From an uncultured Parafilimonas sp. (GTDB lineage: Bacteria > Bacteroidota > Bacteroidia > Chitinophagales > Chitinophagaceae), in assembly GCA_903882935.1 (NCBI GenBank), contig CAIRZB010000112.1, positions 1-45,739 on the forward strand: a DNA stretch of 45,739 bases. The letters are read 5' to 3'. Every line of letters begins with the position of its first letter. Position 1 is the stretch's first letter. The position numbers were made by a program, and so were the translations under genes. The notes below the pieces were generated by a model, which had not been told where the DNA came from, searched no databases, and saw only the letters and a list, made by a program, of their open reading frames with translations. Below, piece after piece: positions 33,108 through 40,844 of this stretch.

Positions 33108-33291
33108 AAATTGGAGTGGTTGGCAGGTTTGATGTGTGGTAGAAAATAGGGATGAAAAACACGGGCCGGCGTTTATGGATATACTTTGGCTGCTTAATTT
33201 TGTTGGTGAAACAAGGGGATGCCAGTAAAATTTGTTCCGCATTTAGCAAACGGGCTGGCAAGGCTATACAGCATCAATAGTTTATAATTAG

Positions 33292-33299
33292 TAATTTTG
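33292..33299 (+). promoter_or_regulatory. Bacteroidota -7 element upstream of sufA
   Basis: TAATTTTG matches TAnnTTTG and lies 51 nt before the sufA start. No TTTG at the -33 position is visible, so confidence is limited. Confidence 0.35.
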
Positions 33300-33350
33300 C
33301 CAAAAGTTTCAGCATGATTGCTGAGGTTTTAATTTTAAAAGGCATTTACT

Positions 33351-33677
33351 ATGATTACTGTTTCTGACAGGGCTAAAACGTACATTGCCCATTTGAGGGA
33401 TGAGCAGCATGAGCCCGAAGCTGCATTTGTAAGGGTAGGTGTGAAAGGCGGCGGCTGTTCGGGCTTGGAATACCAGCTAAAATTTGACACTGCACAAAAG
33501 GCCGATGACCAAATATTTGAAGACAAAGGCATAAAAGTGGTGGTTGACATGAAGAGCCTGCTGTATTTATACGGCACCGAGCTAGACTATTCGGGCGGCT
33601 TAAACGGCAAGGGCTTGGTTTTTAACAACCCCAATGCATCACGTACCTGCAGTTGTGGCGAAAGTTTTGCTGTGTAG
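33351..33677 (+). CDS. sufA: SufA/IscA-type iron-sulfur carrier (HesB family)
   Basis: The 108-residue A-type carrier holds Fe-S clusters or iron and passes them to target proteins. The three invariant cysteines are Cys36 (GGGCSGLEY) and Cys100/Cys102 (RTCSCGESF). Length and spacing are normal. It is the first gene of the suf cluster, 135 bp before sufB, and a TAnnTTTG element lies upstream. Subfamily (SufA, IscA or ErpA) is assigned by context only. Confidence 0.92.
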   Translation: MITVSDRAKTYIAHLRDEQHEPEAAFVRVGVKGGGCSGLEYQLKFDTAQKADDQIFEDKGIKVVVDMKSLLYLYGTELDYSGGLNGKGLVFNNPNASRTCSCGESFAV

Positions 33678-33812
33678 CAGTAGCTGTTAGCAGCCAACTG
33701 TACGTTTTTGTTTTTTATGTTTTTTAGGTGTTCAATTATTTTAACGTAACTCTTTATTAAAGCGTTTAACTTAAAGCCATAGGCCCCGGCCGCAGGCTTA
33801 TCAACAGATATA

Positions 33813-35258
33813 ATGGCAAGCAGTACCGACATATTAGCCGACATAACCGAGAAAGACTACGAATTTGGTTTTGTAACCGATATTGAGATGGATATAGCCC
33901 CTGTTGGGCTTAATGAAGATACCATCCATTATATATCGGCCAAGAAAAATGAGCCCCAGTGGTTGCTGGAATGGCGTTTAAAAGCATACAGGGCATTTTT
34001 GAAACAAAGCATGCCCACTTGGCAAAACTTTGAGATGCCCGAAATTGATTTCCAAAAAATTTCGTATTACGCGGCACCAAAAGCCCGGAAAAAATACAAC
34101 AGCCTGGACGAAATAGACCCCGAATTGCTGGCAACGTTTGAAAAACTGGGCATACCCCTAAATGAACAAAAAACATTGGCGGGCGTGGCCGTGGACGCGG
34201 TTTTTGACAGCGTATCGGTGGCCACCACCTACAAAGGCAAGCTTAAGGAGCTGGGTATTATCTTCTGCTCTTTCAGCGAGGCCGTGCAGGAACACCCCGA
34301 GCTTGTGCAGAAATATGCCGGTTCCGTGGTGCCACATTCCGACAATATTTTTGCATCGCTAAACGCCGCCGCTTTTTCTGACGGTTCGTTTGTGTATATT
34401 CCCAAGGGGGTACGCTGCCCCATGGAACTTTCCACCTATTTCAGGATAAACAGTGAGAACACCGGCCAGTTTGAGCGTACGCTTATTATAGCCGATGAAG
34501 GCTCGTATGTGAGTTACCTAGAAGGTTGCACTGCGCCGCGCCGCGACGAAAGCCAATTGCATGCCGCCGTGGTGGAGTTGATAGCCATGGAAAATGCAGA
34601 AATTAAGTATTCAACTGTGCAAAACTGGTACCCCGGCGACAAGGATGGCAAAGGCGGTATTTACAATTTTGTTACCAAAAGGGGCATCTGTAAGGGTGCC
34701 AATGCCAAAATATCGTGGACGCAGGTAGAAACCGGCAGTGCCATTACTTGGAAGTACCCCAGCGTAATATTGCAGGGCGACAATTCGGAAGGTGAATTTT
34801 ATTCAGTGGCCGTTACCAAAAACAAGCAAATAGCCGATACCGGCACCAAAATGTACCATATTGGGGCTAATACAAAAAGCCGCATTATATCAAAAGGTAT
34901 TTCGGCGGGCAATGGGCAAAACAGTTACCGGGGCTTAGTGCAGGTGGGTGCCAATGCAGCCAACGCACGGAATTTTACACAATGCGACTCGTTGCTGATA
35001 GGCGACCAGTGCGGCGCGCATACCTTTCCTTATATTGAATCAAAGAACACCACGGCTACGATAGAGCATGAGGCAACCACGTCAAAAATTGGGGAAGACC
35101 AAATATTCTATTTAAACCAACGCGGCATAAACACCGAAAAGGCCGTTGCATTGATTGTAAACGGCTATGCCAGGGAAGTGCTTAACCAGCTGCCCATGGA
35201 GTTTGCCGTAGAAGCGCAAAAACTACTGGGCATAACATTGGAAGGCAGCGTAGGGTAG
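33813..35258 (+). CDS. sufB: SufB, scaffold subunit of the SUF Fe-S assembly complex
   Basis: The 481-residue protein is full-length SufB, which builds the cluster together with SufC and SufD. The N-terminal domain is followed by the beta-helix core; typical blocks are [63 protein letters not shown], and [23 protein letters not shown] with the cysteine equivalent to the E. coli assembly-site Cys405. The C-terminal region [12 protein letters not shown] is the SufC-binding helix pair. Cytoplasmic. Confidence 0.96.
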   Translation: MASSTDILADITEKDYEFGFVTDIEMDIAPVGLNEDTIHYISAKKNEPQWLLEWRLKAYRAFLKQSMPTWQNFEMPEIDFQKISYYAAPKARKKYNSLDEIDPELLATFEKLGIPLNEQKTLAGVAVDAVFDSVSVATTYKGKLKELGIIFCSFSEAVQEHPELVQKYAGSVVPHSDNIFASLNAAAFSDGSFVYIPKGVRCPMELSTYFRINSENTGQFERTLIIADEGSYVSYLEGCTAPRRDESQLHAAVVELIAMENAEIKYSTVQNWYPGDKDGKGGIYNFVTKRGICKGANAKISWTQVETGSAITWKYPSVILQGDNSEGEFYSVAVTKNKQIADTGTKMYHIGANTKSRIISKGISAGNGQNSYRGLVQVGANAANARNFTQCDSLLIGDQCGAHTFPYIESKNTTATIEHEATTSKIGEDQIFYLNQRGINTEKAVALIVNGYAREVLNQLPMEFAVEAQKLLGITLEGSVG

Positions 35259-35343
35259 AACCAAGCGGCAGGATTAAAGGTACATGTTGAATACCGTAGT
35301 AATTAGATACAAAAGGAAACAGAGAAACAGGTTAAAGATATTA

Positions 35344-35391
35344 AACCGGCACCGGCACCCGGCAACTTGAAACCGGTAACTATAAACTAGA
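35344..35391 (+). repeat. 7-nt-period array directly before the sufC start (array E)
   Basis: Seven consecutive units start at 35344, 35351 (6 nt), 35357, 35364, 35371, 35378 and 35385, with core AACC or AACT (AACCGGC, AACTTGA, AACCGGT, AACTAGA among them). The last unit ends 2 nt before the ATG of sufC at 35394, so the array would occupy the translation initiation region. Confidence 0.7.
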
Positions 35392-35393
35392 AT

Positions 35394-36158
35394 ATGCTTA
35401 CGATTAAAAATTTACATGCACAGGTTGAAGAAAAAAAGATTCTTAAAGGCATAAACTTACAAGTTAACGCCGGCGAAGTGCATGCAATAATGGGGCCTAA
35501 CGGGTCTGGTAAAAGCTCTCTCGCCTCGGTATTGGCCGGCAGGCAAAATTTTGAAGTAACTGAAGGCAGCGCGTTGCTAGAAGACAAAGATTTGTTGGAT
35601 TTGTCGCCCGAAGACAGGGCTAGGGAAGGCTTGTTTCTTGCATTCCAGTACCCTGTTGAAATACCGGGTGTTTCGAACATAAACTTTTTAAAAACAGCCT
35701 TAAACGAAATAAGGGCTTATAAGGGGCTGCAGCCGTTGGACGCACGTTCGTTCCTGGCCCTTACCAGAGAGCGCCAGAAACTCGTGGAGTTTGATGCGCA
35801 GTTCACCAACCGGTCATTAAACGAAGGTTTTTCTGGCGGGGAGAAAAAACGGAACGAAATTTTTCAACTGGCCATGCTGGAGCCTAAGTTATCCATTTTG
35901 GATGAAACAGATTCGGGCTTGGATATCGACGCATTGCGCATCGTGTCAAACGGCGTAAACAAGTTGCGTTCTGCAAACAACGCCTTTATCCTCATTACGC
36001 ACTACCAACGTTTGTTGGATTATATAGTACCCGATTTTGTACACGTGTTATACGATGGGCGTATAATACGGTCCGGTACCAAAGAACTGGCGTTGGAATT
36101 GGAGGAGCGGGGCTACGACTGGCTAAAGGAAGAAGTGGCTTTACAGGGTCAGTTATAA
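35394..36158 (+). CDS. sufC: SufC, ATPase of the SUF complex
   Basis: The 254-residue protein is an ABC-type ATPase that drives conformational change of SufB-SufD. Walker A is GPNGSGKSS, the signature is FSGGEKKRNEIFQLAML, Walker B is LSILDETDSGLD, and the switch His lies in ILITHYQRLLDYI. The Q-loop is ALFLAFQYPVEIPGV-like (residues around 80-95). It is soluble and lies between sufB (135 bp) and sufD (84 bp). The gap before it is filled mostly by repeat array E. Confidence 0.96.
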   Translation: MLTIKNLHAQVEEKKILKGINLQVNAGEVHAIMGPNGSGKSSLASVLAGRQNFEVTEGSALLEDKDLLDLSPEDRAREGLFLAFQYPVEIPGVSNINFLKTALNEIRAYKGLQPLDARSFLALTRERQKLVEFDAQFTNRSLNEGFSGGEKKRNEIFQLAMLEPKLSILDETDSGLDIDALRIVSNGVNKLRSANNAFILITHYQRLLDYIVPDFVHVLYDGRIIRSGTKELALELEERGYDWLKEEVALQGQL

Positions 36159-36242
36159 GGGTTGCCCATGCGGTGGTTTTGAAGGATAGATGAGCACTTT
36201 TTCAATGTAAAATTTTTAAATGCCCTTTAGGGGGCTGGGGTA

Positions 36243-37574
36243 ATGGCAACACAAATAGCAGCTACATTATACAATAAATTGTCGGAAGACTTTAAGCACA
36301 AGCGGTTTTCGCCCGAAGAGGCCAAGGATGCCGTGTATGCCTTGCGCGAAAAGAGTTTTGAACAGTTTGCGGAAAAGGGCTTCCCTTCCATTAAAAACGA
36401 AGATTGGAAATACACCAACCTGGTGTCTTTTCTTAAAGATGATTTGCAAACTGAGGTGCTGGCGCACGACTACAACGAGGTTTCGCCTGCCACGGTAAAG
36501 CAATATTTTATTGAGGGTCTTGATGCCCATACCTTGGTACTGATAAATGGTGAGCTGAATGTTAGCCTGTCCACTTTCCATGGGGATGGCACTGTGTCAA
36601 TACAAGCCATAAGCAGCGCTGTAGACACGCCTGATTACTTGCCGTATATAGGCAAGGAAGTAGACGTAAAGCACAACAGCTTAGCAGCCTTAAACTCCGC
36701 CCTTTTTAAAGACGGGCTTTTTATTGAGGTAAAAGCCAACGGGGTTGTAGATAAGCCACTGCACATTATACACCTAAACTGCTCGGCTAGCGGTATATTT
36801 TTACAGCCCAGGCATTTGGTGGTGGTACACAAAAACGCGGTGCTGAACATTGTAGAAACATTTGCCAACATACACGAGGAATCAGTTGTTTGGCTAAACA
36901 GTGTTACAGAGGTATACGTGGAAGAAAACGCCCAGGTAAACCATTACGTATTGCAAAGCGGCCAGGTTAACACCCGTATGGTTAACCATACGGAGATAAC
37001 ACAGAAAAAGCATAGCCTTTACAACAATTATACGGCTACGCTGCCGGGTGCAGATTTGGTACGCAACAACCTGAATGTAAACTTGGTTGACAATAATACT
37101 GAAACCCACCTGTTTGGCTTGTATATGGGTGCCGGCCATCAATTGATTGACAACCATTCAACCGTTGACCATAGAAAACCCAATTGTTTTAGCAACGAAC
37201 ATTATAAGGGCATATTAGCGGGCAACGCCAAAGCAGTGTTTAACGGCAAAGTATTTGTACGCCAAGAGGCGCAGAAAACAAATGCCTTTCAGCAGAACAA
37301 TAACCTGCTGTTGAGTGATAAGGCAGTTGTAGACTCAAAGCCACAGCTGGAGATATTTGCTGATGATGTTAAATGCAGCCACGGCTCAACCATCGGGCAG
37401 TTTAGCAAAGAAGCACTGTTTTATTTACAGTCCCGCGGTATATCAGAGGCCTCCGCACGCGGGCTGCTGGTACAAGCGTTTGCGTTTGATGTGGTAAATA
37501 AGTTTAAACTGGCCCCAGTGCGCGAACATATTGAAAAACAGATTACGCACAATCTTGAGCAGTGGTTTAAGTAA
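36243..37574 (+). CDS. sufD: SufD, SufB-related subunit of the SUF complex
   Basis: The 443-residue protein is SufD, the paralogue of SufB needed for iron entry and cluster assembly. The N-terminal helical part (KRFSPEEAKDAVYALREKSFEQFAEKGFPSIKNEDWKYTNL) is typical, followed by the beta-helix. The segment DVKCSHGSTIGQ contains the conserved His that pairs with the SufB cysteine, and FYLQSRGISEASARGLLVQAFAFDV is the SufC-contacting C-terminal helix region. Cytoplasmic. Confidence 0.95.
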   Translation: MATQIAATLYNKLSEDFKHKRFSPEEAKDAVYALREKSFEQFAEKGFPSIKNEDWKYTNLVSFLKDDLQTEVLAHDYNEVSPATVKQYFIEGLDAHTLVLINGELNVSLSTFHGDGTVSIQAISSAVDTPDYLPYIGKEVDVKHNSLAALNSALFKDGLFIEVKANGVVDKPLHIIHLNCSASGIFLQPRHLVVVHKNAVLNIVETFANIHEESVVWLNSVTEVYVEENAQVNHYVLQSGQVNTRMVNHTEITQKKHSLYNNYTATLPGADLVRNNLNVNLVDNNTETHLFGLYMGAGHQLIDNHSTVDHRKPNCFSNEHYKGILAGNAKAVFNGKVFVRQEAQKTNAFQQNNNLLLSDKAVVDSKPQLEIFADDVKCSHGSTIGQFSKEALFYLQSRGISEASARGLLVQAFAFDVVNKFKLAPVREHIEKQITHNLEQWFK

Positions 37575-37791
37575 GCAACACAAAATTTGTCCTATAAGCG
37601 GTTCTGAACAATTGGCATAATCAAATGGGTGGTGGCATAACAGGGCATTAGCTTGTTTTTGGCAACAATTTTCTTTTTGGTTGGTTAATTAATAATGTCA
37701 GGGCAATCTGCCCTCAGCCTTTTGGCAATGTTGCATGGTGCCGCAATGCAGGTTGTTGTAGTATAATTAGCATTCCATTAAAAATTATAGT

Positions 37792-39042
37792 ATGTATCAA
37801 AGTGAGACAGAAATGATGGTGCAGGGGATTGATGTAGAAAAGGTGCGCAATGATTTTCCTTTGCTTACAAGAACTGTTTATGGAAAGCCTTTGGTGTATT
37901 TTGACAATGCCGCTACCAGCCAAAAGCCCACCGCCGTATTAGATGCATTGGAAGATTATTACCGCTTATACAACAGCAACGTACACAGGGGCGTGCATTC
38001 GTTGAGCCAAGAGGCAACAGAGGCGTATGAAGGCGCCAGGAAAAAAGTGGCTACGTTCATCAATGCCAAAAAAGCAGAAGAAATTATATTTACGCGCGGT
38101 ACCACGGAGAGCATCAATTTGGTGGCTGCCAGTTTTGCCAAAAAGTTTTTGAAAGAAGGCGACGTGGTGTTGATTTCGGCCATGGAACACCACAGCAACA
38201 TAGTGCCTTGGCAAATGGTATGTGCGGAAAAAGGCGCCACCTTGCAAGTAATTGCGATGAATGAATTTGGCGAGTTGCTGATGGACGATTTTGCGCGGAA
38301 GCTAACCTGCAACGTAAAAATTGTTTCTGTAACGTACGTGTCAAACTCGCTTGGTACTATTAACCCTGTTGGGGAGATTATACGCCAGGCGCATGAAAAA
38401 AATATTCCCGTCTTGGTTGATGCCGCACAGGCAGTGGTGCACTTGCCTATAGACGTGCAGGCGTTGGATGCCGACTTTCTGGCTTTCTCCGGGCATAAAA
38501 TATATGGGCCAACTGGCTTGGGTATTTTATACGGAAAGGAGGAGTGGTTAAACGCATTGCCCCCTTACCAAGGCGGTGGTGAAATGATTAAAACCGTTTC
38601 GTTTGAAAAAACAACCTACAATGAATTACCCTATAAGTTTGAGGCAGGCACGCCCGATGTTGCAGGGGCTATTGGGTTGGGTGCAGCCATAGATTATGTT
38701 GAGCAACTAGGCCGAGACAATGTTTTTAGCGCCGAAGACGAATTGTTGGCTTACGCCATGCGGGCATTGCAAGCAGTAAAGGGGCTACGTATTGTGGGGC
38801 CGCTTAGCAACAGGGTTGGCTCAATCTCTTTTTTATTAGAAAACTTCCACCCGTTTGATGTGGGCGAAATATTGGATAAGCAGGGCATAGCCGTACGTAC
38901 AGGCCACCATTGTACGCAGCCGGTAATGGACTTTTTTAACATACCCGGCACCGTACGTGCATCGCTGGCGTTTTATAATACCAAGGCAGAGATTGACAAA
39001 TTGGTGGCTGGCTTAGAAAAGGCGAGGATGTTGTTAGGTTAG
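37792..39042 (+). CDS. sufS: SufS cysteine desulfurase
   Basis: The 416-residue PLP enzyme takes sulfur from cysteine and hands it to SufE as persulfide. PLP Lys236 lies in AFSGHKIYGPTG, and the catalytic Cys374 in RTGHHCTQP, the class II (SufS) form. VYFDNAATSQKP marks the usual start region; the first ATG at 37792 adds about ten residues, so an ATG a little downstream (37816 or 37819) could also serve. sufE follows only after the interposed hicAB pair. Confidence 0.95.
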   Translation: MYQSETEMMVQGIDVEKVRNDFPLLTRTVYGKPLVYFDNAATSQKPTAVLDALEDYYRLYNSNVHRGVHSLSQEATEAYEGARKKVATFINAKKAEEIIFTRGTTESINLVAASFAKKFLKEGDVVLISAMEHHSNIVPWQMVCAEKGATLQVIAMNEFGELLMDDFARKLTCNVKIVSVTYVSNSLGTINPVGEIIRQAHEKNIPVLVDAAQAVVHLPIDVQALDADFLAFSGHKIYGPTGLGILYGKEEWLNALPPYQGGGEMIKTVSFEKTTYNELPYKFEAGTPDVAGAIGLGAAIDYVEQLGRDNVFSAEDELLAYAMRALQAVKGLRIVGPLSNRVGSISFLLENFHPFDVGEILDKQGIAVRTGHHCTQPVMDFFNIPGTVRASLAFYNTKAEIDKLVAGLEKARMLLG

Positions 39043-39161
39043 GTAAAGGTTGTGGTTATGCGCTAACTTTAATTGGGACGTAACGGTACAAATGGATCGG
39101 TACTAAAAATAAAACGGAGATATTTGATAAGGTTTATTCATGTTCCGTAATTTTATTATCC

Positions 39162-39359
39162 TTGAAAAGCAGCGAACTTTTAAGAATTTTAAAAAAGGAC
39201 GGCTGGTTTGAAGTAAGGCAGGCTGGAAGTCACATCATCATGAGGCACCCTGAAAAAGAGGGAAGTTTGTCTGTTCCTTTTCATGGGGCTGATGAAGTAA
39301 ATAAAGGCCTGCTAAACGGACTACTTAAAAAGGCAAACATTAAAATAAGCAAAAGATGA
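39162..39359 (+). CDS. hicA: HicA mRNA interferase toxin (TTG start)
   Basis: The 65-residue protein is HicA, a double-stranded RNA-binding-fold toxin that cleaves mRNA. The line MKSSELLRILKKDGWFEVRQ followed by AGSHIIMRHP matches the family closely, with the catalytic His24 in GSHxxMRHP. No ATG exists in frame upstream, so the start is TTG at 39162, which gives exactly the family's usual N-terminus. A weak start may limit toxin synthesis. Its stop overlaps the hicB start by 4 nt. It interrupts the suf cluster between sufS and sufE. Confidence 0.9.
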   Translation: MKSSELLRILKKDGWFEVRQAGSHIIMRHPEKEGSLSVPFHGADEVNKGLLNGLLKKANIKISKR

Positions 39360-39748
39360 AAAAGCCTAAAATAATAATGAAAGTTATTAAGGAAGAGGTG
39401 GGGTATAGTGCTTACACTAATGTGGGTAATGATTTTATAGGCACGCAGGGTAATACCTTCAGTGAATTGAGGGCTATGATATTAGAGGTAGTTAACCTGA
39501 GTTTTGAAGACAAGGGCTTTGTTTATGCTATTGATGAGATAGGCTTGAAATATGATTTGGAGAGTTTTTTTGCATTTTATAAGATTATCAATGCCAAGGC
39601 ACTTTCCGAACGTGTTGGCATGGACAAAACCCTTTTGTCCCAATACATTAAAGGCGTAAAAAAGCCGTCTTCAGCGCAAACACGCCGTATACTAAAGGCT
39701 GTGCAGGAGGTTGGCAGGGAATTGACAGAGGTAGAGTTTGCTGTGTAA
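39356..39748 (+). CDS. hicB: HicB antitoxin with C-terminal helix-turn-helix
   Basis: The 130-residue protein has a degenerate RNase H-like N-terminal domain (VGYSAYTNVGNDFIGTQGNTFSELRAMILEVV) that binds and blocks HicA, and a C-terminal XRE-type helix-turn-helix (NAKALSERVGMDKTLLSQYIKGVKKPSSAQTRRI) that should repress the hicAB promoter. The gene overlaps hicA in an ATGA arrangement. Both parts are full length, so the pair looks functional. Downstream sufE follows after 74 bp, with the intervening array F. Confidence 0.9.
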   Translation: MKKPKIIMKVIKEEVGYSAYTNVGNDFIGTQGNTFSELRAMILEVVNLSFEDKGFVYAIDEIGLKYDLESFFAFYKIINAKALSERVGMDKTLLSQYIKGVKKPSSAQTRRILKAVQEVGRELTEVEFAV

Positions 39749-39787
39749 CACTCGGGGGTATTGCGTCAAAATATTAACGAGATTATT

Positions 39788-39822
39788 AACTGGTAACCTG
39801 CAACCAGTAATCAAAAAAAGAT
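39788..39822 (+). repeat. 7-nt-period array ending at the sufE start codon (array F)
   Basis: Units begin at 39788, 39795, 39802, 39809 and 39816, each 7 nt: AACTGGT, AACCTGC and AACCAGT are the clear ones, the last two are A-rich. The final unit ends at 39822 and the sufE ATG begins at 39823, so start codon and array are in the same 7-nt phase. Confidence 0.6.
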
Positions 39823-40251
39823 ATGTCGATTAACGAACTACAAGACGAGCTGATTGAAGAATTCGCATTTTTTACTGATTGGATGGAGAAATACGAACTC
39901 ATCATCCAATTAGGAAAAGAATTGCCTTTGATTGACGAGCAGTTTAAAACAGACGATAACATTATACGCGGGTGCCAGAGCAGGGTATGGCTGCATCCGG
40001 AATTTAGAGAAGGGCATATGTTTTTTTCGGCTGACAGTGATGCGCTAATCACCAAAGGGCTGGTTGCCATGATTGTAAGGGTTTTGTCTGGCCACACACC
40101 CAAAGAAATTGTAGAAGCCGATGTTTATTTTATTGATAAAATAGGCCTCCGCAACCATCTTTCCCCCACCCGCTCAAACGGGCTGTTGAGTATGCTAAAA
40201 CAAATGAAATTATATGCCGTGGCCTTTCAGGCGCAATCCCTTCAACATTAA
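39823..40251 (+). CDS. sufE: SufE sulfur acceptor
   Basis: The 142-residue protein takes the persulfide from SufS and delivers it to SufB. The acceptor cysteine is Cys51 in IRGCQSRVWL. MEKYELIIQLGKELP and LVAMIVRVLSGHTPKEIVEAD are family landmarks. It lies 5 bp before sufT, so these two are co-transcribed. The hicAB insertion separates it from sufS, but reading direction and array-based spacing suggest that it still belongs to the suf transcript or has its own promoter. Confidence 0.94.
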   Translation: MSINELQDELIEEFAFFTDWMEKYELIIQLGKELPLIDEQFKTDDNIIRGCQSRVWLHPEFREGHMFFSADSDALITKGLVAMIVRVLSGHTPKEIVEADVYFIDKIGLRNHLSPTRSNGLLSMLKQMKLYAVAFQAQSLQH

Positions 40252-40256
40252 GCAAC

Positions 40257-40568
40257 ATGGAGAACACAGTTTTGAAGGATAAGGTAGAAGAAGCACTGCG
40301 AACGGTAAACGACCCGGAGATACCTGTGAATATTTTTGAACTTGGGTTAGTATATGGCATAGCCATAGATGATAACAATAAGGTTACCGTTACCATGACG
40401 TTAACAGCACCCGCTTGCCCGGTTGCCGGTGACATTCTTTTTACCGTAGAAGACAAAGTAAGGGCCATTGAAGGTGTTTCTGATGTGCATGTACACCTAA
40501 CGTTTGACCCGCCCTGGAACAAATCGATGATGAGTGAAGAGGCTAAACTGGAACTGGGCTTTATGTAG
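40257..40568 (+). CDS. sufT: SufT-like DUF59 (MIP18 family) Fe-S maturation factor
   Basis: The 103-residue protein is one DUF59 domain: EEALRTVNDPEIPVNIFELGLVYGI, VTMTLTAPACPVAGDIL with the conserved Cys, and DVHVHLTFDPPWNKSMMSEEAKLELG. Relatives (SufT, YitW, the eukaryotic MIP18) help mature Fe-S proteins, especially under high iron-sulfur demand. It is the last suf gene, 5 bp after sufE. The exact role in this organism is inferred from the family. Confidence 0.9.
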   Translation: MENTVLKDKVEEALRTVNDPEIPVNIFELGLVYGIAIDDNNKVTVTMTLTAPACPVAGDILFTVEDKVRAIEGVSDVHVHLTFDPPWNKSMMSEEAKLELGFM

Positions 40569-40844
40569 AGCGTCGTTGGCCTACTTTTCAAAACCCCTTT
40601 TACAACACTACCGCCGTAATAGGATGTCCGTTTCTACTAACCCTAAGCATATTAAATGGGTAATTGTTTGATTACCAAGGGCCAAAATAATTTTGCTATT
40701 GCTAGGTTTGCTATATTTATTGTCTGTTTGTCTGTAATAAAAATCAGTAACATTTAATAAACACCATACCAACCAGCTCGCTTGCAAATATGTAAGTGTT
40801 TGATAATGTTGCTTTTAGGTGCAAAAAGATATAAATTTTGCCGG

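Noticed and set aside
40782-40844. TTG start of the sensor kinase
   Set aside because: It adds a poorly fitting N-terminal extension; ATG 40845 gives a normal signal sequence directly after a TTTTG promoter-like element.
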